Assembly (NCBI GenBank): GCA_963750295.1
Contig: CAVVPY010000001.1
Coordinates: forward strand, 1-64,000
Direction: 5' to 3'
Length of the DNA stretch: 64,000 nucleotides
Origin: CAVVPY01 sp963750295
GTDB taxonomy: Bacteria > Actinomycetota > Actinomycetes > Mycobacteriales > Jatrophihabitantaceae
A program made the position numbers and the translations under genes. A model generated the notes under the pieces. The model was given only the letters and a program-made list of their open reading frames with translations, did no database searches and had not been told where the DNA came from. Shown in pieces: positions 1 through 9,743 of the stretch. Each line of letters starts with the position of its first letter. The first letter of the stretch is position 1.

Positions 1-741
1 ATTAATACAAGCGATCCAAAGAATATCTCAGCTGGTAATCCTTATTTAAAACCTGAGACAGGCAGCCGTTACGAGTTGAGCTATAGCAAGGATTTTGGTA
101 AAACAGGTTCATTTATGGCAACTGTATTTTACAGGCAAAACAACAATGATATACAACCATTCATTGTTTATTATCCATCGTATATTTTGGGAGATTCAAC
201 GTATACAAATGTTTCTGTAAGTACACGCGAAAATATTGGGCAGGAAAATAATACCGGCGCTAATTTATATGGTGATTTGCATTTTACATCTAAACTAAAT
301 ATCCGTTCAAATATTTTCTTTTTTTACCGGCACACAATTAACAAAATTGACCAGGGATTTAATTACAACAGTTTTAATTACCGTTTTAATATGAATGCCA
401 CTTACCAGTTTAGCAAAACACTGGTCGCAGAATTTTTTGGGAATTTTAATTCTGCACGCCACGAAGCGCAGGGAAGATATCCTTCTTTTACTTCTTACAG
501 CATGGCAGTACGCAAGCAGTTTTGGAATCAAAAAGCCAGCCTTGCTTTGTCGGCCGTTAATCCTTTCAATAAATATGTAAACCAGGTTACAAATTTATTC
601 GGCCCAAATTTTAATGTGATTAGCGTTCGCAAAATTCCGTTCAGATCAATAGGTGTAAACTTTACATGGAAGTTTGGAAAACTGAAATTTAAGAATGAAG
701 AAGATCATAACAGCCATGTGAATGAGGCTTCAGAAAATTAA
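1..741 (+). CDS. Outer-membrane beta-barrel / TonB-dependent receptor-like protein, C-terminal part
   Basis: The frame is open from base 1, so the start lies outside the window; about 246 residues remain. The motif NPYLKPE near the start, followed by alternating aromatic and polar strands, is typical of the last third of Bacteroidota TonB-dependent or OMP_b-brl_3 family barrels. It ends with a short charged tail rich in Glu and His, which is unusual because most such barrels end on an aromatic residue. It would sit in the outer membrane; the substrate cannot be read from this part. The HD-domain gene follows 14 bases later on the same strand. Confidence 0.75.
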   Translation: MNTSDPKNISAGNPYLKPETGSRYELSYSKDFGKTGSFMATVFYRQNNNDIQPFIVYYPSYILGDSTYTNVSVSTRENIGQENNTGANLYGDLHFTSKLNIRSNIFFFYRHTINKIDQGFNYNSFNYRFNMNATYQFSKTLVAEFFGNFNSARHEAQGRYPSFTSYSMAVRKQFWNQKASLALSAVNPFNKYVNQVTNLFGPNFNVISVRKIPFRSIGVNFTWKFGKLKFKNEEDHNSHVNEASEN

Positions 742-755
742 TTATTAACCCGGCT

Positions 756-1348
756 ATGAATACACATCAGGAAATTATACTAACAAATGCAGAAACTTTT
801 GTCAGGGATGTTTTTGACAAACAAATCAATAATCATTTTGCTTTTCACAATATTGACCATACAATTAATGTGGCGAATGCCGTTAAAGAAATAACCGCAC
901 ATTATCCATTAACAAATGAAGACGAATTTGCTTTAAAATTAGCAGCATTATTTCATGACATTGGCTTTAGCACGCATATTATTGAGAACCATGAAAAAGA
1001 GGGTGAAAGCATTGCAAAACATTTCCTGGAAAACAAGATTGCAGAAGGTATTATAGAAAATGTTCAGGCGTGTATACAGGCTACCAAAATGCCTCAACGA
1101 CCCTTAAACCTTATTGAGAAAATAATCTGCGATGCGGATTTATATCATCTAGGTACAATAATTTTTTGCAGTTTTCAAAGCGTTTAAAAAAAGAAAGAGA
1201 ACAATATTTTAATATCGTTATTTCTGATGAAGATTGGCGCCAGAGAAATATACAATTCCTGGAATCTCATACATATTTTACCAGGTACTGCAGGGAGCAT
1301 CTTGAACCGGTGAAGCAGCAATGGTTACAGAAACTGAAAAATGGTTGA
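756..1348 (+). CDS. HD-domain phosphohydrolase, frameshifted; resembles the HD part of Pycsar-effector proteins
   Basis: Residues 1-138 read in one frame and the rest in another, with the shift near base 1,160. Metal-binding motifs are visible: an early His in HNIDHT, the HD pair in FHDIG, and a late Asp in CDADLYHLGT. The layout, including the later SDEDW and YFTRYC stretches, resembles the HD module found N-terminal to the two-helix Pycsar effector domain in Bacteroidota. Here the protein stops after QKLKNG, and only about 95 bases separate it from the next start, so the membrane effector part is absent. Hydrolysis of a nucleotide or cyclic nucleotide is the family expectation. The frameshift is probably a sequence error. 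Confidence 0.65.
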
Positions 1349-1442
1349 AACCTGTATCGGGCTGCAGCTTATACCTTTGTGATGGTGCTACAGAATATCC
1401 ACAAAATCACAAATTATTTTGTCAGCTCACGTAAAATTAATT

Positions 1443-2441
1443 ATGAAAAAAATATTTTGTTTTTTGATTGCATTTGTGTTTGCAGTAAATGTGCATGCAC
1501 AAAAAAATACATTACATGTTGCCGATACATTTCATATTAAGGGTGACGGCGGCTGGGATTATATTTTTGTTGATACAGCATCAAACAAACTTTTTGTTTC
1601 GCACGGTACCCAGGTAAATGTGATTGATAAAAACAACGGAGATTCACTTGGCATAATTCCAAACACTCTTGGTGTGCATGGCATTGCACTGGTGCATAAT
1701 TTAAATAAAGGATTTACCAGTAACGGAAGATTAAATAATGTTTTTGTTTTTGATTTAAACACATTGCAAATAACTGACAGCATTGCAACCGGTGAAAACC
1801 CGGATGCTATTTTTTATGATGATTATTCAAAAAAAATAATTACCTGCAATGGAAGAAGTAAAAACTTAACAGTGATTGATCCATCAACGAATAAAGTTGT
1901 TGCAACCATTGATGTGAAAGGCAAACCCGAAACTGCTGTGAGTGATGGTGAAGGAAAAATATTTGTAAACAATGAAGACATGAGTGAAATAGAAGTGGTT
2001 GATATCAATACAATGAAATTAATTCATAGCTGGTCAATTGCGCCGGGCGAGGCACCTTCGGGTTTATCAATTGACAGAGAAACAAAACGTCTCTTTGCAG
2101 GATGTGATAATAATTTACTAATGGTTATTGATGCAACCAATGGAAAAATAATTGACAAACTTCCCATTGGTGATGGCTGCGACGGCACTGCGTTCGACCC
2201 ATCAATAAAAACAATTTATTCATCTAACGGAGAAGGAAATTTAACCGTGATTAAAGAAGGTGCAAAGAATAAGTTTGCTGTGTCAACTATACCAACCAAA
2301 CGCGGCGCAAGAACATTGTCTGTTGATGTAACAACGCATACTGTTTATTTACCCACTGCAGATTTTGGACAATCAACCGACAGTACAAAAAGACCGCCAC
2401 TAATACCTGGCAGTTTTGAAGTTTTAGTTGTAAAACAATAA
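1443..2441 (+). CDS. Secreted YncE-like beta-propeller protein
   Basis: This is an intact 332-residue protein. I chose the ATG at 1,443 because it opens a signal peptide (MKKIFCFLIAFVFA, cleavage near VHAQ); an upstream in-frame ATG would add eight residues before it. The body has repeated blades of the form VIDxxxxKVxxTI, as in YncE and other seven-bladed 40-residue-repeat propellers. It is likely periplasmic or surface exposed. The function is unknown; members of the family bind ligands or DNA, or act as scaffolds. It converges on the PAP2 phosphatase gene, whose stop lies only two bases away. Confidence 0.75.
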   Translation: MKKIFCFLIAFVFAVNVHAQKNTLHVADTFHIKGDGGWDYIFVDTASNKLFVSHGTQVNVIDKNNGDSLGIIPNTLGVHGIALVHNLNKGFTSNGRLNNVFVFDLNTLQITDSIATGENPDAIFYDDYSKKIITCNGRSKNLTVIDPSTNKVVATIDVKGKPETAVSDGEGKIFVNNEDMSEIEVVDINTMKLIHSWSIAPGEAPSGLSIDRETKRLFAGCDNNLLMVIDATNGKIIDKLPIGDGCDGTAFDPSIKTIYSSNGEGNLTVIKEGAKNKFAVSTIPTKRGARTLSVDVTTHTVYLPTADFGQSTDSTKRPPLIPGSFEVLVVKQ

Positions 2442-2443
2442 AG

Positions 2444-3419
2444 TTATTTCCTGAAAGTATAAACAAAACCCGGCTCAAAATTGTAGCCGGTATAATTTAT
2501 ATTAAATGATAAAGTGCCGCTTTTATGCGGGGCTTTTAGTTTTGCATAACGATGATAATTATTTACAACCTGCCTTCCGCTTAAATAACCCAATGTTGCG
2601 CCAACAATAACATCTGTTGTCCAGTGTTTGTTTTCAGTTATCCTGCTTAAGCCAACCAACGAGGCTGCACTGTAAGCAACTACAGGAACCCACGGCGTGT
2701 TTTTATATTCTTTAGCAAAAACTGTTGCCGCTGCAAATATTACAGTTGTATGCCCTGAAGGAAATGAGCTGTTAACTGCATGACCACTTACATCAACTAC
2801 CTTTTTTATAAAACGGCCCATGAAAATATGGCTCTGGTTCAGGGTTATTTGAATTATAGTAAGTCGGTCTTTGCCTCCCTGAAATTGTTTTTAGTATGGT
2901 TTCCATTAAGCCACCGGTTAAATAAGCCTGTGTTGCAAGCAGCGTAGTGGTTTGCAATTTTTTATCATTAAAAATAAACCCATAACCGCCTAATGCTGCC
3001 AGCGAATAAATTTCATACCTGCCGCCAAACTTTGTTACATAACCGCTAACATCTGAAACTGTTTTATTGTTATCGTGCAATTTTGTTGCAAACCGTTGAA
3101 CAGGTTCATCGGCAATTAAAGACAAAGCAGCAACCGAAGCGCCGTAAATTCCAATGCGCCCCCATTCTTTTCCTGTTTGATGAAATGGGGCAGTTATCTG
3201 TTGCTTAAAATCACTTCCTAATAAAACAAAATAAGATGAGAATTTTATTCGCGTATTTTCAGTATACGCTTTTGGGTTAATAACATTTGTTTGTGCACCG
3301 AGCGTATCTGTTTTTTTGTTCAGGCTGTCGAGTTTGTTAATAAGTGTATCGGTTTGAGAAAAATAGGATTGAAAAACAAAAGCAATGTCAATACCGTAAA
3401 AAAAATCTTCATAATGCAA
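2444..3419 (-). CDS. PAP2-family phosphatase, frameshifted
   Basis: Two overlapping frames form one protein of about 320 residues; the shift lies near 2,795-2,815. The first frame holds the N-terminal half and the first phosphatase motif (KTISGRQRP). The second holds motif two (SSFPSGHTT) and motif three (SRITENKHWTTD). All three catalytic motifs are therefore present, with the His of PSGH and the final His as the expected catalytic residues. PAP2 enzymes remove phosphate from lipid phosphates such as undecaprenyl pyrophosphate or phosphatidate at the membrane. A related intact copy lies at 9.1-9.7 kb. Confidence 0.8.
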
Positions 3420-3603
3420 TTAAATTATTATATATCTATTTTGGAATTTTGATGGATTTCAAAATACCACAAACATTCTGAAGAAAAATTGAAGTGATGA
3501 ATTGAATAAGCTTAAACACTTCAAAACGCGAAACAGAAAATTTAATTGCTTCTTTTTTATTTGTTAAAGATGACTACTGCAAATTAGGCGAGCCATTAAC
3601 AGT

Positions 3604-3611
3604 TATTTTTG
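3604..3611 (+). promoter_or_regulatory. Possible Bacteroidota -7 promoter element
   Basis: TATTTTTG matches the Bacteroidota sigma-ABfr -7 consensus TAnnTTTG and lies 14 bases before the DUF3347 gene start. I do not see a convincing -33 TTG box at the usual spacing, so this is weak. Confidence 0.3.
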
Positions 3612-3625
3612 CAAAAAATTTTTTA

Positions 3626-4222
3626 ATGAAAATAATTGCTGCGGGTTTTATTATATCAATTTTTTTATTTGCGTGTGTTGCCTGTAATAATAAGCCCGAA
3701 AAAGCTACAACTGCCACAGCAACTTTTAAAAGCAAAAACACAGATTCATTCAACCTGGCATTTGATAGTGTTTTGATTGAATATAATAATCTTAAAACTG
3801 CGTTTATAGATTGGGATACGGCGCAAGCGGATAAATCTGCATCTGCATTGCAGCATTTATTAATTTATGTTCCATACGAACAAATAAAAGATGATGAAGT
3901 TGCAACAAAAGCAACCAGCATTGCACAGAATGCTGCTGATGCAACAGAAAATTTATTATCGCAGGATTCTATTGCCAATAAACGGAGAATATTTTATACT
4001 GTTTCAGAAAGTATCTACAACCTGGCGAAAACAGTTGGCTATGATAAGGCAGTTATCTATCACAAAAAATGCCCGATGGCTTTTAACGGAGACCAGGAAG
4101 GCTGGTGGTTTTCAGAAACAAAAAAAATTGATAATCCTTACTTTGGAAAATTTCATCCTAAATATAAAAATGCCATGCTTGAATGCGGTACGGTTGAAGA
4201 TTCTATTAATAACCTGCATTAA
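3626..4222 (+). CDS. DUF3347 lipoprotein
   Basis: A 198-residue intact protein with a lipoprotein signal: a hydrophobic stretch ending in CVACNNKP, so Cys lipidation is likely. The C-terminal half has the DUF3347 pattern, with an YxxxCPMA-type stretch (YHKKCPMAFNG), then GWWFSETKKIDNPYFG, then a final Cys in LECG. In other Bacteroidota this domain is found in copper or metal efflux loci and in membrane-fusion proteins, so metal binding through Cys and Met is a reasonable inference. A separate reading frame inside it is a shadow. The TonB receptor gene follows 40 bases downstream. Confidence 0.75.
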   Translation: MKIIAAGFIISIFLFACVACNNKPEKATTATATFKSKNTDSFNLAFDSVLIEYNNLKTAFIDWDTAQADKSASALQHLLIYVPYEQIKDDEVATKATSIAQNAADATENLLSQDSIANKRRIFYTVSESIYNLAKTVGYDKAVIYHKKCPMAFNGDQEGWWFSETKKIDNPYFGKFHPKYKNAMLECGTVEDSINNLH

Positions 4223-4262
4223 ATTTTATTCATCTTCATATAACAACAATAGCTGCGTGTAA

Positions 4263-6627
4263 ATGCCTAAAGTACTACGATATCTTTTTGTTGTAACGGC
4301 AATTTTGCTTTCATCCGGAATAACTGCGCAGGAAAAATTTACGTTAAGAGGTTATGTAAAAGATTCTGTAAGCGGCGAAACTCTTATAGGTGCAAGCATT
4401 TTAATTAACAACGAAAGCCGTGGTGCAACCACTAATCAATACGGTTATTTTTCACTAACGCTGCCACAGGGAAATTATAACTTAATCTTTTCGTACGTTG
4501 GTTACGCGCCGCGTATTATAAATATTGATTTTAATAGCAACAGCTCAAAAGATATTTTACTTGTTCCTGTTTCATCAACCATAAGTGACGTAACGGTTAC
4601 TGCACAAAAAAAGAAAGCAATGTAAAAAGCGCACAGATGGGGCAAATAGATCTCGAACATTAATACCGTAAAATCTTTGCCTTCTTTTTTGGGTGAAACA
4701 GATATTTTGAAAACCCTGCAACTTTTGCCCGGTGTGCGAAATGCCGGTGAAGGCAATTCGGGGTTTTATGTTCGTGGCGGCGGGCCGGATCAAAATCTAA
4801 TATTGCTTGATGATGCAGTGGTTTATAATACAGGTCATCTGTTTGGTTTCTTTTCTGTGTTTAATTCTGATGCAATAAAAAATCTTACGCTTATAAAAGG
4901 CGGCATGCCAGCGCAATACGGTGGCAGGTTATCTTCCGTTATTGATATTGCAATGAAAGATGGCAACATGAATAAAACTGAAGTTGATGCAGGAGTTGGT
5001 TTAATAGCATCGCGATTTCCATACAGGGCCAATTGAAAAAAAATAAAGCTTCTTATATGATTTCTGCACGCAGAACATATATTGATGCATTTGGTTAAAT
5101 TATTTATTATAAAAATCAATAGCTTTCACGGTTCGGGTTATTATTTCTATGACCTGAATGCAAAGATGAATTACCATTTTCTGATAAAGACAGGATTTAT
5201 CTCTAAGCGGCTATTTTGGCCGAGATAAATTTGATTTCAATAATGGCAAACGCGTTCTTTAAAGCACCAGTATTCCATGGGGAAATTCAACAGCCACATT
5301 AAGATGGAATCATATTTTCAATAAAAAACTTTTTGCCAATACATCGTTGGTGTATAATGATTAAAGTTTATTTTTTTAGCGGTCAGGATATTTAAATCTA
5401 AAACTATCATCCGGTATCAAAGATCTGAATGCAAAGATAGATTTTGATTATTTTGCTTCCCCAGAACACAAACTAAAATTCGGTGCGCAGTATACTTTCC
5501 ATACTTTTTTACCGAGCGTGGTAAGCGGCAGCCAGGATACCGTGGAATTTGAGCCTGCAAACGTGCAAAGAAAATATGCCAATGAATATGCGTTGTATAT
5601 ACAGGATGACTGGGATATAAGCAATAAATAAAAGTAAATTATGGCTTGCGTTACAGCAGTTTTCAGCAGGTCGGGAAATACACAGCGATATACTACCGAT
5701 GCTAATGGAAACAAATTTGACAGTAGCTTTTTATAAAGCGGGCAGTCCGTAAAAACCTATGGTGGTTTAGAGCCACGCGTTACCATTCGTTATGCTATAA
5801 ATGATATTCAGTTCCATAAAAGCAGCGTCACCAGAAACCTCCAATACATACACCTCGTAAGGAATGCGGGCAGTACATTGCCAACAGATATATGGGTGCC
5901 CAGCACCTACCGTGTAAAGCCACAAATCGGCTGGCAATATGCCGCCGGTTATTTTAGAAATTTCAACAACAATATGTTTGAAACTTCGGTGGAGTTATAT
6001 TATAAACCATGCAAAACCAGATAGAATATCAGGAAGGATATACACCCATCATTAAAAGATCCCGAAGAAGATTTTGTATTTGGTAAAGGATGGAGTTACG
6101 GAGCGAATTATTTGTAAACAAAGTAAAAGGCAGGCTCACCGGCTGGGTGGGTTATACACTTTCATGGACATGGAGAAAATTTCCACAGTTAAATGATGGC
6201 GAAAAATATCCAAGCAAATACGATCGCCGTCACGATCTTTCTGTGGTGGGCACTTACGAGTTAATCAGCAAGTGGAAAGTCTCTTCAGTATTTGTATTTG
6301 GTACAGGCAATGCTATTTCATTACCCGAACGATTTTATTTTATTGATGGAACATTAACGCAGGAATTCAGCCGCATCAATGCATACCGAATGAAGCCTTA
6401 TCACCGGCTTGATTTTTCCGCCACTTATACACCTGCTTCATAAAAAGACCCGCAAGTATTCAGATAGCTGGGTGTTTAGCGTGTACAATGTTTACAGCCG
6501 GGAAAATCCTTACTTTTATTATTTCGACCAGGATGGTGATGTTACAGACGGAACCTTAAAAGTAACTGCAAAACAAGTTTCACTTTTTCCTGTTATTCCT
6601 GCGGTAACATGGAATGTACATTTTTAA
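4263..6627 (+). CDS. TonB-dependent receptor with carboxypeptidase-like N-terminal domain, multiply frameshifted
   Basis: Several frames in series add up to about 788 codons, the normal length for this family. 4,263-4,625 encodes a signal peptide, a CarboxypepD_reg-like domain (RGYVKDSVSGETLIGASI) and the start of the linker. 4,677-5,036 encodes the plug domain (GVRNAGEGNSGFYVRGGGPD, then YNTGHLFGFFSVFN and GGMPAQYGGRLSSV). The stretch 5,040-6,090 contains recognisable barrel pieces in changing frames with internal stops. 6,090-6,443 and 6,409-6,627 give the C-terminal barrel. It should be an outer-membrane importer with unknown substrate. The number of shifts makes either poor sequence quality or true decay possible. 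Confidence 0.75.
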
Positions 6628-6690
6628 CTTTTGCTTTGATGAAATAAAAAGACTGGCGCAGTGATTGTGTTAGGTTATTTAAAAATAATT

Positions 6691-6888
6691 ATGGAAAACA
6701 GTAAAAACAAAAACAGCGAACCAACGCAGGAAAACATAAAAGCAAATGCAAACTATAATCCTAAAGACAGGGACTTTCAGCGTACAGAAGATGATTTAGA
6801 TGATGTATCTAAATCTGAAAAAGAAGAACTTGAAAAAAGAAAAGAACGCCTGGAAGGGGAAGTACAACACCAAATAAAAACAGGGTAA
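6691..6888 (+). CDS. Small charged hypothetical protein
   Basis: A 65-residue, highly polar protein rich in Lys, Glu, Asn and Asp, with a predicted charged helix in its second half (KSEKEELEKRKERLEGEV). I chose the ATG at 6,691, since the open frame before it has no sensible start. No signal peptide or membrane segment is seen. A strong terminator hairpin follows immediately. Function unknown; it looks like a small soluble stress-type protein. Confidence 0.55.
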   Translation: MENSKNKNSEPTQENIKANANYNPKDRDFQRTEDDLDDVSKSEKEELEKRKERLEGEVQHQIKTG

Positions 6889-6895
6889 GCTAAAA

Positions 6896-6925
6896 GAAAA
6901 GGTCACATTAATTGTGACCTTTTTA
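6896..6925. terminator. Intrinsic terminator, probably bidirectional
   Basis: The hairpin has stem GGTCACA / TGTGACC with a short TTAAT loop, flanked by AAAA on the left and TTTTT on the right, so it can end transcription from the small gene on the plus strand and from the SpoIIAA-like gene on the minus strand. Confidence 0.75.
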
Positions 6926-6933
6926 ATGCGTTG

Positions 6934-7296
6934 TTATGCAGCAATCCACAATCTTGCCAGCGGCAAATCTGCCAATGGAAAACCCTTACATTCGCCGGGC
7001 ATAAGAACACCAACTGCATCAGTTACCAGCTGAACCAATTTCTGATCGCTTACAATTGCAATTTTATGCCAGTTGGTAAAATATTTTAAACCCGCTTTAA
7101 TATCATTTATCCATGCGCCGATAGTGTAATTGGCCACGCTGGTTTCCAATACAAGCAGGAAACTTATTTTTTCAAATTTTTTATGTGCAGCTTCCAATGC
7201 AGGCAAAACAACCTGTTTATAATCTTCTTCTGTAACCTGGTTAACTGCTCGAATGCCAACAACTGTTTCAGGCAAATCTTCTATTAATTGTAACAT
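6934..7296 (-). CDS. SpoIIAA-like / STAS-fold protein
   Basis: A 120-residue protein. I placed the start at the ATG at 7,296 because the frame upstream reads through the Lys-rich gene in the wrong phase. The sequence MLQLIEDLPETVVGIRAVNQVTEEDYKQ is cut here for length; it is followed by a beta-alpha pattern and a later KIAIVSDQKLV stretch. This matches the SpoIIAA-like family (PF11964), a small STAS-related fold. The cellular role is unknown. It lies 46 bases downstream of the histone-like gene on the same strand and may share its transcript. Confidence 0.65.
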   Translation of the reverse strand: MLQLIEDLPETVVGIRAVNQVTEEDYKQVVLPALEAAHKKFEKISFLLVLETSVANYTIGAWINDIKAGLKYFTNWHKIAIVSDQKLVQLVTDAVGVLMPGECKGFPLADLPLARLWIAA

Positions 7297-7342
7297 TGCT
7301 AAGTTTATAAGTTTAATTAATAAAACGGGTTTAAAAAATTGA

Positions 7343-7642
7343 TTAACTTTTTTTAGATGATTTTTTTGCAGATTTCTTTGCGGACTTCTTCGCTGATTTC
7401 TTGGGAGATTTTTTCGCAACCTTTTTTGGTGCTGATTTTTTCGCCGATTTTTTTGCGGACTTCTTTGCGGATTTCTTTGGAACTTTTCCGCCTGCCTTTC
7501 TTGCTTCAGATAAACCAATTGCAATCGCCTGCTTTGGGTTCTTAACTTTTTTTCCGCTTCGCCCGCTTTTTAATTTTCCGCTCTTCATTTCTTCCATACT
7601 CTTCTTTACTTTTTGCTGGGATTTTTTTCCATACTTTGCCAT
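7343..7642 (-). CDS. Lys-rich histone H1-like protein (DUF6496-type N-terminus)
   Basis: A 99-residue protein. Residues 1-55 match the DUF6496 pattern (GKLKSGRSGKKVKNPKQAIA, then SEARKAGG). The last 45 residues are repeats of KKSA and close variants, giving a strongly basic, disordered tail like histone H1 or bacterial HU extensions. Non-specific DNA or RNA binding is the likely property. The repeats are of low complexity and could hide length errors in the assembly. A long antisense reading frame over the repeats (plus strand, Phe-rich) is a shadow. Confidence 0.7.
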   Translation of the reverse strand: MAKYGKKSQQKVKKSMEEMKSGKLKSGRSGKKVKNPKQAIAIGLSEARKAGGKVPKKSAKKSAKKSAKKSAPKKVAKKSPKKSAKKSAKKSAKKSSKKS

Positions 7643-7758
7643 GATGTAAAATTTAATGGTTAATAATATTTAAAACTACAACAAAATATTTGCCATCGTT
7701 TAACATGTAATTATTTGAAATCAGTTTTTATCATTTTAAAATTGATAATAAATCCAAC

Positions 7759-8502
7759 ATGTTTCAATCAAAAAAAAATATCATCGTTGGCAGAAATCCA
7801 ATTACTGAAGCATTAAAACAACAAACCAGGAATTGATAAAATTTTATTATTTAAAAATGCTTCGGGCGATGTAATAAATGAAATACGCAAGCTTGCTAAG
7901 ATCAAAACATACCTATACAATATGTGCCGAACGAAAAATTAAACAGCTTAACAAACATTAATCACCAGGGCATTATTGCTTATCGTTCTTCTGTTCGTTA
8001 TTTGGATTTGCAATCAGTAATTGATTGGGTAAATAATAATGGCGAAACAATTTTATTTCTTATGCTTGATGGTATAACTGATGTACGAAACATTGGCGCA
8101 ATTGCACGCAGCGCTTTATGTTGCGGTGCACAGGCAATTATTATTCCTGAAAAAGGTGTAGCTGCATTAAATGAAGATGCAATTAAAAGCAGCGCAGGCG
8201 CGTTGGAGCAACTACAGGTTTGCCGTGTAAACAGTTTGCTGAAAGCAGTTGATGATTTGCATTTGAATGGTATAAAAATTTTTACAAGCGAAATGCAGGC
8301 AACACAAAAATTGTATCAACTGAATTTAAAAGAGCCTTGCTGTATTGTTATGGGTAATGAGGAAAAAGGCATACAATCTTATTTATCAAAATCGGCAGAT
8401 GAACATTTTTCAATTCCTATGAAAGGAGATTTTGATTCGCTTAATGTTTCTGTTGCGGCAGGGATAATTTTATATGAAGCGATGAAGCAAAGAAGCTTAT
8501 AG
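7759..8502 (+). CDS. rlmB: 23S rRNA (guanosine-2'-O)-methyltransferase RlmB-type, frameshifted
   Basis: Start ATG at 7,759 opens with IIVGRNPITEAL, the usual beginning of the substrate-binding domain. A shift near 7,833 and a compensating one near 7,915 leave the middle (IDKILLFKNASGDVINEI) in another frame; from 7,924 the original frame continues to the stop. SPOUT motifs are complete: LDGITDVRNIGAIARSA (motif 1), IVMGNEEKGI (motif 2) and the knot strand PMKGDFDSLNVSVAAGI (motif 3). Total about 247 residues, normal for TrmH/RlmB. It uses S-adenosylmethionine to methylate G2251 of 23S rRNA. The two shifts are probably sequence errors. Confidence 0.8.
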
Positions 8503-8620
8503 TTTAAAGTTAATTTCAAGTTTCATTGTAGAACGTTGTTACGTCACTGCGGGGACTGAAGCAGTCTTCTCATTAAAGAATGCAGTTGCAAATAAATTAT
8601 TTTATAATCCTGCTAGTCTT

Positions 8621-9136
8621 TTAATTCATCGAATCCAGTTCCAGGCTCATTATATAGTCATTCATAAAATAACCCTCACCAATATCAATATCTTCTTCAC
8701 CAATTACTTTAAAACCAAGATGCTCATAAAACTGTTTTGCTTTATTATTTCGGTTAACGTTTAACAACAAAACGGTTGCATTTTCCTTTTTTGTTTTTTG
8801 TATGATATGATTAAGTAAAAGTTTCCCAATGCCCTTTCCCTGTTGCTGCGGCAAAGCATAAATTTTATGCAACTTGTAAATGTTGTCTTTTAAAATGCCA
8901 TAATCAGCGAATGCAATGGGCTTATTATTTTCTTCTGTAATTAAAAAATTATGACCTTCCCCAAATTGTTTTTGTAAAGATGTTTCGCTGTAAATCAGCT
9001 CCAGCATATAATTTAGTTGGCCTGCAGAAAGTATTTCGCCATATGCTGTTGGCCATATTTCATGCGCAAGCGCGTGTATGTTTTTTATATCATCTTTTGT
9101 TGCCTGTCTAATAATTACACCGGAAGACATATTCAT
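8621..9136 (-). CDS. GNAT-family N-acetyltransferase
   Basis: An intact 171-residue protein with the acetyl-CoA binding motif A (QQQGKGIGKLLL, approximately residues 97-108) and the C-terminal NRNNKAKQFYEHLGF signature of the family. The ATG at 9,136 overlaps the stop of the upstream PAP2 gene in an ATGA arrangement, so the two are probably co-translated. The acceptor substrate is not predictable. Confidence 0.8.
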   Translation of the reverse strand: MNMSSGVIIRQATKDDIKNIHALAHEIWPTAYGEILSAGQLNYMLELIYSETSLQKQFGEGHNFLITEENNKPIAFADYGILKDNIYKLHKIYALPQQQGKGIGKLLLNHIIQKTKKENATVLLLNVNRNNKAKQFYEHLGFKVIGEEDIDIGEGYFMNDYIMSLELDSMN

Positions 9137-9729
9137 CTTTTAAATATTTTTTTACTTATCCAATGTGAAATAAATGCACTGCCGGTGCCGGTAATTGCAG
9201 AGCCTATTATATCTGTTGGATAATGTTCGCCTAAATATAACCGTGAATAACCAACACCTGTTGCCCACACATAAGCAGGCACAACTACATACCATTTTTT
9301 ATATTCAATTGATAAACTTGCAGCGGTGGCGAATGCAAGAGAAGCATGACCTGAAGGAAATGAATGGCCTGTTTCATATTGATAAGGATAAACGTCGTTA
9401 TATTTTTCATCAGGCCGCTTTCGGTTAAAAATTATTTTCAGTGCTTCTGTTGCACCGGCAGCAATAACTACACTGCCTGCAACTTCATAGGCTCTGTATT
9501 CATTTTTTTTGTCATGATTAATTTTAGCTTCAGCCCAAATAGCAACCGGCGTTGCAACACTTACGGGATATGCTGAACTTGTAAATCCTTTCCACACAAA
9601 TGAATTTGGATGCTGGGGATTTATATTGCGCAACAAATTAATGTCCCAATTTTGTGCCTGAGAATTGCCGCAAATAAAAAAGCATCCTGCAAATAAGATG
9701 CTCTTAAGAGTTATGTTTATTGATTTCAT
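9133..9729 (-). CDS. PAP2-family phosphatase, intact
   Basis: About 198 residues from the ATG at 9,729; an ATG at 9,738 would add three residues. A signal peptide (MKSINITLKSILFAGCFF, ending near SQAQ) precedes membrane helices. The three phosphatase motifs are intact: KIIFNRKRP, HSFPSGHAS and SRLYLGEHYPTD. It is smaller than the copy at 2.4-3.4 kb and lacks its long N-terminus. Likely acts on lipid pyrophosphates in the envelope. It forms a two-gene unit with the GNAT gene. Confidence 0.85.
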   Translation of the reverse strand: MKSINITLKSILFAGCFFICGNSQAQNWDINLLRNINPQHPNSFVWKGFTSSAYPVSVATPVAIWAEAKINHDKKNEYRAYEVAGSVVIAAGATEALKIIFNRKRPDEKYNDVYPYQYETGHSFPSGHASLAFATAASLSIEYKKWYVVVPAYVWATGVGYSRLYLGEHYPTDIIGSAITGTGSAFISHWISKKIFKR

Positions 9730-9743
9730 TAAATGCAATGGTG

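Noticed and set aside
7343..7480. Short tandem repeats as a possible CRISPR array
   Set aside because: The repeats are in-frame KKSA codons of a Lys-rich protein, without spacers.
7296..7524. N-terminal extension of the SpoIIAA-like gene
   Set aside because: The extension reads the Lys-rich repeat region in the wrong phase and gives a low-complexity QRNPQ-type sequence.
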